Below, piece after piece: positions 9,569-19,252 of a DNA stretch of 64,000 nt. Source of the DNA: Austwickia sp. TVS 96-490-7B (GTDB taxonomy: Bacteria > Actinomycetota > Actinomycetes > Actinomycetales > Dermatophilaceae); the NCBI RefSeq assembly GCF_019331795.1, contig NZ_JAHPZL010000008.1, positions 186,001 through 250,000 of the forward strand, in the 5' to 3' direction. Both the position numbers and the translations under genes were made by a program. The stretch's first letter is position 1. Each line of letters starts with the position of its first letter. Below the pieces are notes generated by a model. That model was given only the letters and a program-made list of their open reading frames with translations, was not told the DNA's origin and made no database searches.

Positions 9569-10180
9569 GTGGCTGAAGTGGTGGTTTTCCACTCGGCGTT
9601 GGGTCTGCGGCCGGGCATCGTCGATGCGGCGAGTCGACTGGCGGATCACGGGCATCGGGTGCATACCCCGGATCTGTATGACGGCCAGGCTTTTGAGGGT
9701 GGTCGTGAGGGCTATGCCGCCGGGATGATGCGGATGGAAGACCTCGGGTGGACCGCTGTGGTCGACCGAGCGTGGGCGGCTGTCGATGATCTTCCCCAGT
9801 CAGTGGTCTATCTGGGGTTTTCGATGGGGGCAGGGATCGCTCAGGAGATGGCCATTCATCGACCAGGGGCTCGTGGCGCCGTACTCATCGGTGGTGGTGG
9901 TGCGTACGACGACGAACCGTGGCCATTGGGGGTTCCGGTGGACTGCCACCACATGGTCGACGACCCCTGGGTTGATGAGTATGCCCCGGTGCGGCTGGCC
10001 CGGTTGGCGGCTCGGGCCGGATCGTGCAGCAGCGTCTATCTCTATCCCGGTGATCAGCATCTCTTTTCCGATCCTGGGTTGGACGAGGAATTCGACTCGG
10101 ATCTGACGGAGCTGATGTGGCGGCGCATCATGCGGTTCTTAATCCGGTTGGAAGCAGGCCACTATCCGGCTCGAGGGTGA
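9569..10180 (+). CDS. dienelactone hydrolase family protein
   Basis: A 203-residue alpha/beta hydrolase. The N-terminal VVVFHSALGLRPGIVDAA corresponds to the first strand and oxyanion region. The nucleophile elbow reads LGFSMGAGIAQ (Ser in GFSMG near residue 83) and the C-terminal His lies in PGDQHLFSD (near residue 160). Many dienelactone hydrolases have Cys at the nucleophile; here it is Ser, so it is more likely a general esterase of this family. The GTG start at 9569 follows GGAGAGG at 9553-9559; longer in-frame versions add an unconserved tail. Its substrate is unknown. Confidence 0.72.
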   Translation: MAEVVVFHSALGLRPGIVDAASRLADHGHRVHTPDLYDGQAFEGGREGYAAGMMRMEDLGWTAVVDRAWAAVDDLPQSVVYLGFSMGAGIAQEMAIHRPGARGAVLIGGGGAYDDEPWPLGVPVDCHHMVDDPWVDEYAPVRLARLAARAGSCSSVYLYPGDQHLFSDPGLDEEFDSDLTELMWRRIMRFLIRLEAGHYPARG

Positions 10181-10228
10181 AGCACGTGCCAGGGCCGCAG
10201 GACAGCAGGCAGGTCGTACGCTGACGTC

Positions 10229-10603
10229 ATGGTGGAGGTCGGGAGCGTACGGGTCGATGCCTGGTTGTGGGCGGTGCGTGTGTTCAAGAGCAGGTCGATG
10301 GCTACAACGGCCTGTCGAGCCGGTCACGTGCAGGTGGACGGGGTCCGAGCAAAACCTGCGACATCGGTGCGTCCAGGCCAGCGGGTGGTGGTCACCGGGG
10401 GGCCCGTGACTCGCACCGTGGTGGTGGTGCAGTTGTTGACCAAACGAGTGAGCGCCCCGGTGGCGGCGACCGCGATGATTGACGAAACTCCGCCGCCCCC
10501 GCCGCGAGCGGAGCGACCTGCCGCGGTGGGGATGCGTGAGCGCGGTGCGGGTCGACCCACCAAACGTGAACGGCGGCAGCTGGATCATCTGCGCGGGCGG
10601 TGA
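10229..10603 (+). CDS. S4-domain RNA-binding protein (Hsp15-like)
   Basis: A 124-residue basic protein. Residues 5-60 form an S4 RNA-binding domain (VRVDAWLWAVRVFKSRSMA, then CRAGHVQVDGVRAKP and RPGQRVVV), as in Hsp15/HslR and RluB-type proteins. The C-terminal third is proline- and arginine-rich and probably binds RNA non-specifically. Hsp15 relatives bind stalled 50S-peptidyl-tRNA complexes, so a ribosome-recycling role is plausible but not shown. It sits about 50 bp after the hydrolase gene on the same strand. Confidence 0.8.
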   Translation: MVEVGSVRVDAWLWAVRVFKSRSMATTACRAGHVQVDGVRAKPATSVRPGQRVVVTGGPVTRTVVVVQLLTKRVSAPVAATAMIDETPPPPPRAERPAAVGMRERGAGRPTKRERRQLDHLRGR

Positions 10604-10717
10604 CTCACCCCGCGGAGACGTTGGTGTCGTCGTCATCTCAGGTTGTTGCACCTCAGGGCCTTTCCGCATCGTGGGATGGCCGTTCCGGATCGCGGATGAG
10701 GCTGGGTATCCTCGCCA

Positions 10718-10840
10718 CAGGTCATGAGTACCAGCGTCACAGCCCCGGCTTGCTGGTCGGCAACCCTCCCACCGCGGCGGGGTGCCCCGGGTGAAGACCT
10801 GGTGGGTCGTCACGAGGACGGCTCACAAGCGCGGGCACCT
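10718..10840 (+). promoter_or_regulatory. SAM-responsive riboswitch (SAM-IV type) upstream of metY
   Basis: The stretch has the conserved pieces of the SAM-I/SAM-IV aptamer family: a P1 stem from CAGGTC (10718-10723) and GACCTG (10796-10801), the ATGAG entry, AGCCCCGGCTTGCTGG, CGGCAACCCTCC, GGCGGGGTGCCCCGGGTGA, and a downstream hairpin (GTCGTCACGAGGACGGC) typical of SAM-IV. It ends about 65 bp before the start of an O-acetylhomoserine sulfhydrylase gene. High SAM would be expected to lower expression. Confidence 0.85.
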
Positions 10841-10906
10841 TCGTGGTCCCCGACACCATCCACCTCCGGGGTGTGCGGCAGCCACCCCGCCGGCACAAGG
10901 AGCACC

Positions 10907-12220
10907 ATGAGCGACTGGGCCTTCGAAACTCGCCAAATCCATGCAGGTCAAACCCCCGATCCGAGCACGGGTGCGCGGGCGCTACCGATCTACCAGACCA
11001 CGTCGTACGTCTTTGACGACGCCCAGACCGCCGCTGCCCGGTTCGCCCTGACCGACCTGGGGCCGATTTATACCCGGCTTGGCAATCCCACCACTGAGGT
11101 CGTCGAAAATCGCCTGGCCTCTCTGGAAGGCGGCGTCGGTGCGCTCCTGCTCGCCAGCGGGATGGCCGCCACGACGTACGCCATCCTCAACGTCGCTCAG
11201 GCGGGTGACCATGTCGTTGCCTCGGCGGCGCTCTACGGCGGCACCTACAACTTGCTGAAATACACGCTGCCACGCCTCGGGATCGAGACGACCTTCGTGG
11301 CGGACCCGGCCGACCAGGCGCAGTGGCGCGCCGCGGTGCAGCCGAACACCAAACTCCTCCTCGGGGAGAGCATCTCCAACCCCGATCAGCAGATCCTCGA
11401 CATCGCGGCCGTCGCGGCCATCGCGCACGAGGCTGGAGTGCCGCTGTTCGTCGACAACACGGTCGCCACGCCCTACCTGATCCGTCCCCTAGAGCATGGC
11501 GCGGACGTCGTGATCCACTCAGCGACGAAATACCTCGGTGGACACGGTACGGCGATCGTGGGCGCACTCGTTGATGGCGGCACCTTCGACTATGGCCGTG
11601 AACCAGGCAAATTCCCGCAGTTCACCACCCCACAGGAGAGTTATCACGGGCTTGTCTACGCTCGTGATCTCGGCGCCGATTCGGCCTTCGGTGTCAATCT
11701 CAGCTTCATCCTCAAAGCGCGGGTGGACTTGCTGCGAGACACCGGTGCCGCAGTCTCGCCGTTCAATGCGTTCCTGCTGGCGCAAGGCGTGGAAACGCTG
11801 TCATTGCGGATGGAACGGCATGTCGCCAATGCGCGGGCGGTGGCCGAGTTCCTCGCGGCCCACCCGCAGGTGGAGTCGGTCAACTACGCTTCACTGCCCG
11901 GCAACCGCGACCATGAGCGGGCGCAGCAGTACTGCCCGAAGGGGTCAGGCGCGGTATTCAGCTTTGAGATTGCTGGTGGATTGGAAGCGGGCAAGGCCTT
12001 CGTTGATGCCTTGGAGCTGCACAGCCACGTGGCCAATATCGGTGACGTCCGCTCGCTGGTCATCCACCCTGCCTCCACGACGCACAGCCAAGGCAGCGAC
12101 GCTGACCGCGCAGGCGCGGGCGTGACCCCCGGATTGATCCGTCTCGCTGTGGGGATCGAGCACATCGAAGACATCCTCGCTGACCTGCGCAAGGGCTTCG
12201 CCGCCGCAGCTTCTCTGTGA
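10907..12220 (+). CDS. metY: O-acetylhomoserine aminocarboxypropyltransferase (sulfhydrylase)
   Basis: A 437-residue PLP enzyme of the Cys/Met metabolism family that makes homocysteine from O-acetylhomoserine and sulfide. Seen: the N-terminal FETRQIHAGQ, the substrate loop LPIYQTTSYVF, and the PLP lysine in HSATKYLGGHG (near residue 210). Length (about 430) separates it from the shorter cystathionine gamma-synthases. The ATG at 10907 has AAGGAG 4 bp upstream; a longer frame reaching back to 10724 would run through the riboswitch and is rejected. No metX follows, so homoserine acetylation must be encoded elsewhere. Confidence 0.93.
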   Translation: MSDWAFETRQIHAGQTPDPSTGARALPIYQTTSYVFDDAQTAAARFALTDLGPIYTRLGNPTTEVVENRLASLEGGVGALLLASGMAATTYAILNVAQAGDHVVASAALYGGTYNLLKYTLPRLGIETTFVADPADQAQWRAAVQPNTKLLLGESISNPDQQILDIAAVAAIAHEAGVPLFVDNTVATPYLIRPLEHGADVVIHSATKYLGGHGTAIVGALVDGGTFDYGREPGKFPQFTTPQESYHGLVYARDLGADSAFGVNLSFILKARVDLLRDTGAAVSPFNAFLLAQGVETLSLRMERHVANARAVAEFLAAHPQVESVNYASLPGNRDHERAQQYCPKGSGAVFSFEIAGGLEAGKAFVDALELHSHVANIGDVRSLVIHPASTTHSQGSDADRAGAGVTPGLIRLAVGIEHIEDILADLRKGFAAAASL

Positions 12221-12225
12221 CGGTT

Positions 12226-12255
12226 CGGGTGGCCGGGGACCGCCCCGGCCGCCCG
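12226..12255. terminator. terminator between metY and the acyl-CoA ligase
   Basis: Stem CGGGTGGCCGGGG / CCCCGGCCGCCCG with a 4-base ACCG loop (one G-T mismatch or wobble), 6 bp after the metY stop and between two convergent genes. Confidence 0.75.
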
Positions 12256-12322
12256 ATCCAACCTCTCTGCGCTCAATCACCGATGATGCCCTGTGGCGCG
12301 GTGCACACGGACTGGGATGACG

Positions 12323-14200
12323 CTACCCTTCGGTCAAGGTCCCCGCCGCACCGTCCTCATACAAACGGTTCACCGTCTCCGAGAAATTCCTGATCACGAC
12401 CTTGCGGCGTAATTTCATACTCGGAGTGAGTTCCGCATTTTCCACACTCAGGTCTCGCTCGAGAATGGAGAAGCGTTTGATGGTCTCCCATCGGTTGAGG
12501 CGGGAATTCAACTCGTCAATATAGCCTTGAATTAAGTCGCGAACCTGCGCAGAACTGACGATCTCTTCGTACGACGACCCGGCCATCCCATTCTTAGCTG
12601 CCCATGTCCTGATGGCGTCGGCATCCACAGTCACCAGAGCGCTCGCATAATGCTTACCCTCGCCGATCACGAGAAACTGGCTCACATATGGACATAATCC
12701 CTTAAATTGCGCTTCAATATGCGCCGGGGCGACATATTTTCCGCCGGATGTCTTGAACATATCTTTCTTCCGGTCGGTGATAGTCACAAAACCCTGCTCA
12801 TCCTGCACCCCGATATCCCCAGTGCAAAAAAAGCCATCCGGCGTGAACACTTCTGCGGTCAGGTCAGGTCGACCGTGATATCCCCGCATCACCCCAGGTC
12901 CACGCACCAAGATCTCCCCATCGTCCGCGATCCGCACCTGCGCACCCGGCGCCGGCCACCCAATCGACCCAAACCGGAAACACCCCGCATGGGGACGATT
13001 GACCGTCGTGAATGCCGCCGTCTCAGTCAACCCATATCCCTCACAAATCAACAGGCCAAACCGAGCAAACCACCGTGCGACCTGCGGATCCAGTGGCGCC
13101 GAACCAGAAATGAAAAATCGGATCCGTCCCCCGAAGCGGTCCCGGACCTGACGCAATACCAGTGCATCAGCAACGACATATCGCATCCGAAGCCACAGGC
13201 CCGGTGATCGCCCCTGCTGCCGCGCCTCCGACATCACATCACCGACAGCCAACGCCCACCGAATCAACCCGGCCCGCATCCCGCTGGCCTCCGCTAACGT
13301 CAACTCGACCTTTGACTTCACCTTCTCAAAAATGCGAGGCGCAGCGCCCATCCACGTCGGCTGTATCACCGCCACGTTGTCGACGATCATGTCGAGTCGG
13401 CCATCGACCGCCGTCGGAAAACCAATCGTCAACGGCAGTGTCAATAACACCTTGCCAAACACATGCGACAACGGCAACCACAAATACTGCAGGTCCTGCG
13501 GGGTCAACAAACCCACCGACGCCACCGATGCCCCCGCCCACACAAACGCATCATGGGTCAACTCCGCCCCCTTCGGCGGACCCGTCGTACCAGAAGTATA
13601 AATAATCGTAGCGAGATGATCTTTGGTCAACAGATCAATCCGATCATCCACCATATGAGGATCCCCAGCTAAAGCCATCCCCCCACGAGAAGCCAATTCC
13701 GTGAACCCGATCACCAGGTCACCGTCTGCTACATTGTCGTCAAAACACACAATCTGCCGTAGCGCTGGAAGCTCTGACAGATGCTCGCGCACCTTTGCGA
13801 CCTGCGCGGCATCCTCAGCGAACACCACCGTGCTGCCAGAATCGCGCAATAAATACGCCACATCTGAGCCCATCGTGCTGGGATACACCGTTGTCGTCGC
13901 AGCGCCTGCACACATTACCGCCAGGTCTGCTAACACCCACTCGAGACGAGTCGTGGAGATCAATGCCACCCGATCCTCTATATCCACCCCCACCCCGATC
14001 AGACCCGCAGCCAACGACCACACCGATTCTTTGGTCTCCGCCCACGACAAAGAAGACCACTGATCGCCATCAAAAAACTGGTATGCAATATCTGTCGCGC
14101 TAGCAGCAACCCGCTGTCGAAACAGATGCGCCACGCTCGGTGGTCGCTGCTCCAAGATGGAGTGGTCCACAACCTCGTGAGCAGCAGAGGCGACGCGCAT
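12323..14200 (-). CDS. long-chain fatty acid--CoA ligase (AMP-forming)
   Basis: A 625-residue ANL-superfamily enzyme resembling mycobacterial FadD15 and eukaryotic ACSL. Motif A5/P-loop ATIIYTSGTTGPPKGAEL is near residue 190, GYGLTETA near 390, and the A7/A8 region GDIGVQDEQGFVTITDRKKD near 480; the A10 lysine region lies near the C-terminus. It activates fatty acids with ATP and CoA for lipid synthesis or degradation. I prefer the ATG at 14200 because GAGGGGAA lies just upstream; an ATG six codons earlier has no such site. Parts of the gene are less GC-rich than its neighbours. Confidence 0.9.
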   Translation of the reverse strand: MRVASAAHEVVDHSILEQRPPSVAHLFRQRVAASATDIAYQFFDGDQWSSLSWAETKESVWSLAAGLIGVGVDIEDRVALISTTRLEWVLADLAVMCAGAATTTVYPSTMGSDVAYLLRDSGSTVVFAEDAAQVAKVREHLSELPALRQIVCFDDNVADGDLVIGFTELASRGGMALAGDPHMVDDRIDLLTKDHLATIIYTSGTTGPPKGAELTHDAFVWAGASVASVGLLTPQDLQYLWLPLSHVFGKVLLTLPLTIGFPTAVDGRLDMIVDNVAVIQPTWMGAAPRIFEKVKSKVELTLAEASGMRAGLIRWALAVGDVMSEARQQGRSPGLWLRMRYVVADALVLRQVRDRFGGRIRFFISGSAPLDPQVARWFARFGLLICEGYGLTETAAFTTVNRPHAGCFRFGSIGWPAPGAQVRIADDGEILVRGPGVMRGYHGRPDLTAEVFTPDGFFCTGDIGVQDEQGFVTITDRKKDMFKTSGGKYVAPAHIEAQFKGLCPYVSQFLVIGEGKHYASALVTVDADAIRTWAAKNGMAGSSYEEIVSSAQVRDLIQGYIDELNSRLNRWETIKRFSILERDLSVENAELTPSMKLRRKVVIRNFSETVNRLYEDGAAGTLTEG

Positions 14201-14359
14201 GACGTGACTTCCCCTCATCCGAGGGCGGAATGACCGGAATCACCATGACGCTCAGAGGGGAAGCCCCGCGCAAACCCGGGGGAGCGACCACGTCGCGTCC
14301 GCCCAGTGGTCGGTGTCGATGATGCCCAAAGTAAGCCATTAATACGCCGAAAAGTCCCA

Positions 14360-14413
14360 GCCCGGACCGCCCGGTCGCCCACAGGGCAAAACCATAGGCA
14401 GGACGGTCCGGGC
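14360..14413 (-). terminator. possible terminator after the ABM-domain gene
   Basis: Inverted repeat GCCCGGACCG / CGGTCCGGGC with a loop of about 34 bases that contains a smaller internal stem, about 40 bp beyond the 3' end of the minus-strand ABM gene. Confidence 0.45.
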
Positions 14414-14455
14414 AGCAGTCCATCGGCACCGCGCTACGAGTGACTGCTGACCACG

Positions 14456-14779
14456 TCAGTCGACAGCGATTTCTCCCATGGGTCCCCAATCGTCGACTGG
14501 AACCGGGCAAGAAACGATGAGCGGGGTCGACGACAGATACTGGGGGAACTCCCGGCGCATCGCCTGAAAATGGGGGCTGTTGATGTGCTTCTCCGGGGCG
14601 TCGCCCTCTTCGAAGGCCTCCAACAACACAAAAGTGTGGGGGTCATCCAGGCTGCGTGACCACTCGAACCATTTGTTGCCCGGCTCCGCGCGAGTCGCCT
14701 CGGTGAACTCACGAGTGATGTCGGCCCAGCGATCGGCATGTTCCGGTTTCACGGCAAACTTGACGTTGATGAGAATCAT
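14456..14779 (-). CDS. antibiotic biosynthesis monooxygenase (ABM) domain protein, YgiN-like
   Basis: A 107-residue single-domain protein with the ferredoxin-like ABM fold: ILINVKFAVKPEHADRW (first strand and helix), EPGNKWFEWSRSLDDPHTFVLLEAF (strands 2-3), then HINSPHFQAMRREFPQYL and a last strand. Relatives include the quinol monooxygenase YgiN and heme-degrading IsdG; the few conserved polar residues do not tell which. The ATG at 14777-14779 opens the conserved first strand; an upstream start would add a cationic tail without homology. It is divergent from hrpA, with about 225 bp between them. Confidence 0.75.
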   Translation of the reverse strand: MILINVKFAVKPEHADRWADITREFTEATRAEPGNKWFEWSRSLDDPHTFVLLEAFEEGDAPEKHINSPHFQAMRREFPQYLSSTPLIVSCPVPVDDWGPMGEIAVD

Positions 14780-15004
14780 GCATGTCAGCCTACGGACCAC
14801 GACCTCCATGCTGGCCGCCGACCAGCCGGTCACTCCTTCACATCACCCTGCTGCGATGCACCACACTGCAACGCATGAGAGATCATCAACCTCCCTCGTC
14901 TTTGCCGATCGCCACTGAGACCGCAGATATCGTGGTCATCCCAGAACGCACCGGCTACTGATCCTGGCCTCCGTCATCAGCAGCCCCTGTCTATCCTGGT
15001 CGGC

Positions 15005-18000
15005 GTGCCCTACCAGCCTCCGCAGCCTCCCCGTGATGAACCCGTCGACCCGACGAATCGCAAAACCGGCGGCGGAAAAGGCCGTCGTCCCCCCAAGAAT
15101 CCTCACCGACGTCCTCGTCCCGCAGCGACACCCGAGCCCAACGACGTACGCCGTACCGACGCTGTCAGCAGAGACGGGGCACGTCCGTCTCGAGAAGACC
15201 GACCCGTCGAACGCCGACACTCCGCACCACGAGAGAACGCCGGACGACGGGGCAGCACTGAACGAGGCGAACGCCGTCGGGGACCGGAAACACCTGAACA
15301 GCGCGCGGAACGCCTCACTCGGCGTGAGGCGTTCCGGGAACGGCGCCGAGCGTCCGTTCCAACAATCACGTATCCGGACCTTCCGGTCACTGCACGGCGG
15401 GAGGACATCGCGGCAGCGATCCGTGACCATCAGGTGGTGATCGTGGCCGGTGAGACTGGGTCGGGGAAGACGACGCAGCTGCCGAAGATTTGTTTGGAGT
15501 TGGGCCGGGGCATCAACGGTGCGATCGGACACACTCAGCCCCGTCGGATCGCTGCGCGGAGCGTCGCAGAACGCATCGCGGAGGAATTGGACGTCGAAAT
15601 CGGCGGTGCCATCGGCTACCAGGTGCGTTTCACCGACCACACCACCCGTGACACGCTCGTGAAGGTCATGACAGATGGTGTGCTCCTCGCCGAGCTGCAA
15701 CGTGACCGGGACCTGCGTCGTTATGACACGATCATCATTGATGAAGCGCATGAACGCAGCCTCAACATTGATTTCATCCTCGGCTATCTCAAACAGCTCC
15801 TCCCGCGTCGTCCTGATCTGAAAGTTATTGTGACGTCGGCGACGATCGACCCGGAGAAATTTGCGACACATTTTGCTGCCGCCGATGGCACCCCGGCCCC
15901 CATCATCGAGGTGTCGGGACGCACGTTCCCAGTGGAGGTGCGGTACCGCCCGTTGGTGCGCACAGAACCGTCATCGACCCCAGGTGGCACGCCCGTGCAG
16001 GTCGAGATCGACCAGGTCAGCGGCATCTGTGAGGCAGTCGAGGAGTTATGGACCGAAGGTGGCGGCGCTGAGGGTAGCGGTGGGGTGGGCGGCGATGGTG
16101 GACACGACATCCTGGTGTTTTTATCGGGTGAGCGGGAAATCCGGGATGCTGCGGATGCTTTGGAAGGAATGAGTTTCCCTGACACTGAGGTGTTGCCGTT
16201 ATATGCACGTCTGTCTGCAGCAGAGCAGCACCGAGTGTTCTCCCGTCATGCAGGGCGTCGAATTGTGTTGGCGACCAACGTTGCTGAGACCTCATTGACA
16301 GTTCCTGGGATCAGGTACGTCGTCGATACGGGGGTGGCGCGGATCTCTCGATATTCCCAGCGGACGAAGGTTCAGCGACTGCCAATTGAACCCATCAGTC
16401 AGGCCAGCGCGAATCAGCGGTCTGGCCGATGCGGTCGAGTTTCTGACGGCATCGCGATTCGTCTCTACGCGCAAGACGATTACGATGCGCGGCCGGAGTT
16501 CACTGATCCGGAAATCTTGCGAACGAATCTAGCGTCGGTGATCTTGTCGATGACGAGTCTTGGCTTGGGAGAGATCGCTCGATTCCCCTTTGTCGATCGG
16601 CCGGACAGCCGCATGATCACGGACGGGTTGCGACTGCTGCACGAGCTGAATGCCATCGACCCGCAAGCTCATGATCAGCGTCAACGATTGACTCCGATCG
16701 GCCGACAGCTGGCGGCTGTTCCGGTGGATCCGCGGATGGCGCGCATGATCCTCGCGGCTGCCCATGAAGGGGCGCTGCGGGAGGTGCTCATCATTGTGTC
16801 GGCATTGTCCATCCAAGATGTGCGAGAGCGGCCCGCTGAGAAGCAGGCTCAAGCCGATCAGCAGCATGCCAGGTTTAAGGATGAGCATTCTGACTTCGTA
16901 ACGATTCTGAATCTATGGCGTCATGTGAAGCACGCTCAGAAAGAAAAGTCAGGTAGCGCGTTTCGGCGGATGTGCCAGACAGAGTTCCTGCATTATTTGC
17001 GCATTCGGGAATGGCAAGATCTGCATCGAGAGTTGCGAGGCGTAGCCCGTGACCTAGACCTGGTAGAGAACGCTGCGGCTGCGAGTCCGGATCAGGTCCA
17101 TCGGGCCTTGCTTGCCGGGTTGTTATCGCATGTCGGTCTGCGTGATCACGAAAAGCGAGACTATCTGGGCGCCCGGGGAGCCCGGTTCTCGATCCAGCCG
17201 GGGTCGACGTTGTTCCGTCGCCAACCCGATTGGGTGATGTCGGCGGATCTGGTGGAGACCACTCGGTTGTGGGCTCGCACTAACGCCCGCACTAATCCGG
17301 ATTGGGTGGAGGCAGCTGCCGCTCACCTGGTTAAACGCAGTTATTCGGAGCCGCGCTGGTCCAAATCGTCGGGGTCAGCGATCGCCACGGAACGAGTCAC
17401 CCTGTACGGCGTTCCTCTGGTGACGGACCGGACCGTGCAGTACGGCCGCATTGACCCACACGTCAGCCGAGATCTGTTCATCAGGCATGCCTTGGTGGAA
17501 GGTGATTGGGACACTTCTCACCGGTTCTTCCATGACAACCGCAAACTGGTGGCGAAGCTGACCGAATTGGAGTCGAGGGCTCGCCGTCGAGATCTCCTCG
17601 TCGATGATGAAGATCTGGTCGAGTTCTATGACCATCGCTTACCTGCTGATGTGGTGTCGGCGGCGCATTTTGATGCGTGGTGGAAAGGGGAGCGGCGGCG
17701 TCGTCCCGATCTGTTGACGTTCACTGAGGACGTGGTGGTTGCGCAGGAGTCGGGGGGTATTGATGAAGCGTTTTTGCGAGATTACCCACAGACGTGGACA
17801 CAAGGCAGCTTGTCCTTCCGGTTGACCTATCAGTTTGAGCCAGGAGCGGACGCTGACGGGGTGACCTGCCATCTTCCGCTGGACGTGCTGAACCAAGTCG
17901 AGGACGACGGTTTTGACTGGTTGGTTCCGGGGATGCGGGCTGAGTTGGCGTCGGCGATGGTGAAGTCGTTGCCGAAGCAGTTGCGGAAGAACTTTGTCCC

Positions 18001-19174
18001 GACTCCAGATCATGCCCAGCGAGCTTTAGCAGAAGCGGATCCTGCCCAGGGTCGGTTGGCTTCGGAGCTGGCCCGGGCGTTGTGGATCACCACGGGGGTG
18101 CGAGTGTCGGCCTCTGATTTTGAGTTGTCACGGGTGCCTGATCATCTGCGGATGACCTTCCGGGTGGAGGATTCTCGCCGTCGGACGCTGGGCGAGGGCA
18201 AAGACCTGGCGGCGTTGCAGGAGACGTTGGCGCCCTCGATGCGCACTGCGATGGCTCAGGCCGCTGGCGATGTCGAAAAACGGGGGTTGACGTCGTGGTC
18301 GTTTGGCGAGCTGCCGGCCACCTTCGCTAAGGACCGAGGTCGGGCCCGCGGCACGTTGCAGGGATATCCGGCGCTGGTTGATCAGGGTGATTCGGTCGCG
18401 GTGCAGGTGTTGAGCAGTGTCCGGGAGCAACAGGCGGCGACTCGGTTAGGGATTCGCCGGTTGTTGTTGTTAAACACAACGGCGCCTTGGCAGCGGATCC
18501 TCGGATTGTTGAGCAACGAGCAGAAGTTGGCATTGGGTCATAATCCACATGGCTCAGTCCCGGCGCTGCTCGACGATGTTTTGGCGTGTGCGGTGGATGC
18601 GATCGTGGCTCGGTTGGTCGCGGCGTCCCCAGAGGGGCGGATGCGGGACGCGGCACAGTTTGATCAGGCGTTGGCTGCGGTACGTCGGGAGATCGTGCCG
18701 CAGGTCATTGAGATCGTGGAGCTGGTACACCCGGTGCTGGATCGGGCGTTGTCGTTGCGGTTGTCGTTGGATGCGATGCGGGCGGCCTCGGTGGCGGGGT
18801 TGAAGGCTGATGTGTCGGCGCAATTGGAGGCGTTGGTGTGTGATGGTTTTGTGGCAGCGACAGGGCTGGCCCAGTTGCGGCATCTGCCGAGGTATCTCGC
18901 CGCGATGACGGAACGTCTGGAGAAGGCCCCGACTGATCTACGTCGGGATGGTTCTCGGGCTGAGACGGTGGCGAGGGTGGAGAGCGAGCGGGCGACACTG
19001 GTGGCTGGCTTGCCGCCGGGCGAGCGCGATGCTGCCGATGTGGTGGCGTTGCGGTGGATGACCGAGGAGTTGCGGGTGAGTCTGTTCGCACAGCGGCTGG
19101 GCACGGCGTACCCGGTCTCGGAAAAACGGATCTACACGGCGATGGATGCGGTGGAGGACGCACGAGGTCGATGA
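15005..19174 (+). CDS. hrpA: ATP-dependent RNA helicase HrpA
   Basis: A 1389-residue DEAH-box helicase, full length for actinobacterial HrpA. An Arg-rich disordered N-terminus (about 125 residues) precedes two RecA domains: motif I GETGSGKTTQ near residue 150, motif II IIIDEAHERS near 245, motif III SAT near 280, motif V NVAETSLTVPG, and motif VI QRSGRCGRV near 475. Then come the winged-helix/HA2/OB-fold modules and the DUF3418 C-terminal region. E. coli HrpA resolves collided ribosomes. The GTG at 15005 lacks a clear Shine-Dalgarno site. The N-terminal start is uncertain, but later frames keep the helicase core. Confidence 0.93.
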   Translation: MPYQPPQPPRDEPVDPTNRKTGGGKGRRPPKNPHRRPRPAATPEPNDVRRTDAVSRDGARPSREDRPVERRHSAPRENAGRRGSTERGERRRGPETPEQRAERLTRREAFRERRRASVPTITYPDLPVTARREDIAAAIRDHQVVIVAGETGSGKTTQLPKICLELGRGINGAIGHTQPRRIAARSVAERIAEELDVEIGGAIGYQVRFTDHTTRDTLVKVMTDGVLLAELQRDRDLRRYDTIIIDEAHERSLNIDFILGYLKQLLPRRPDLKVIVTSATIDPEKFATHFAAADGTPAPIIEVSGRTFPVEVRYRPLVRTEPSSTPGGTPVQVEIDQVSGICEAVEELWTEGGGAEGSGGVGGDGGHDILVFLSGEREIRDAADALEGMSFPDTEVLPLYARLSAAEQHRVFSRHAGRRIVLATNVAETSLTVPGIRYVVDTGVARISRYSQRTKVQRLPIEPISQASANQRSGRCGRVSDGIAIRLYAQDDYDARPEFTDPEILRTNLASVILSMTSLGLGEIARFPFVDRPDSRMITDGLRLLHELNAIDPQAHDQRQRLTPIGRQLAAVPVDPRMARMILAAAHEGALREVLIIVSALSIQDVRERPAEKQAQADQQHARFKDEHSDFVTILNLWRHVKHAQKEKSGSAFRRMCQTEFLHYLRIREWQDLHRELRGVARDLDLVENAAAASPDQVHRALLAGLLSHVGLRDHEKRDYLGARGARFSIQPGSTLFRRQPDWVMSADLVETTRLWARTNARTNPDWVEAAAAHLVKRSYSEPRWSKSSGSAIATERVTLYGVPLVTDRTVQYGRIDPHVSRDLFIRHALVEGDWDTSHRFFHDNRKLVAKLTELESRARRRDLLVDDEDLVEFYDHRLPADVVSAAHFDAWWKGERRRRPDLLTFTEDVVVAQESGGIDEAFLRDYPQTWTQGSLSFRLTYQFEPGADADGVTCHLPLDVLNQVEDDGFDWLVPGMRAELASAMVKSLPKQLRKNFVPTPDHAQRALAEADPAQGRLASELARALWITTGVRVSASDFELSRVPDHLRMTFRVEDSRRRTLGEGKDLAALQETLAPSMRTAMAQAAGDVEKRGLTSWSFGELPATFAKDRGRARGTLQGYPALVDQGDSVAVQVLSSVREQQAATRLGIRRLLLLNTTAPWQRILGLLSNEQKLALGHNPHGSVPALLDDVLACAVDAIVARLVAASPEGRMRDAAQFDQALAAVRREIVPQVIEIVELVHPVLDRALSLRLSLDAMRAASVAGLKADVSAQLEALVCDGFVAATGLAQLRHLPRYLAAMTERLEKAPTDLRRDGSRAETVARVESERATLVAGLPPGERDAADVVALRWMTEELRVSLFAQRLGTAYPVSEKRIYTAMDAVEDARGR

Positions 19175-19252
19175 GCGTGTCGGGAATCAGCCGGGGCGTG
19201 TGGGCGTTGGTCCCGGTGAGCAAGGACACGTGTCTACCGGGAGGAGACCGGG

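Noticed and set aside
14936-15871. Long minus-strand frame opposite the hrpA start
   Set aside because: It mirrors hrpA and the HrpA frame has clear helicase motifs; the antisense product has no recognisable domain.
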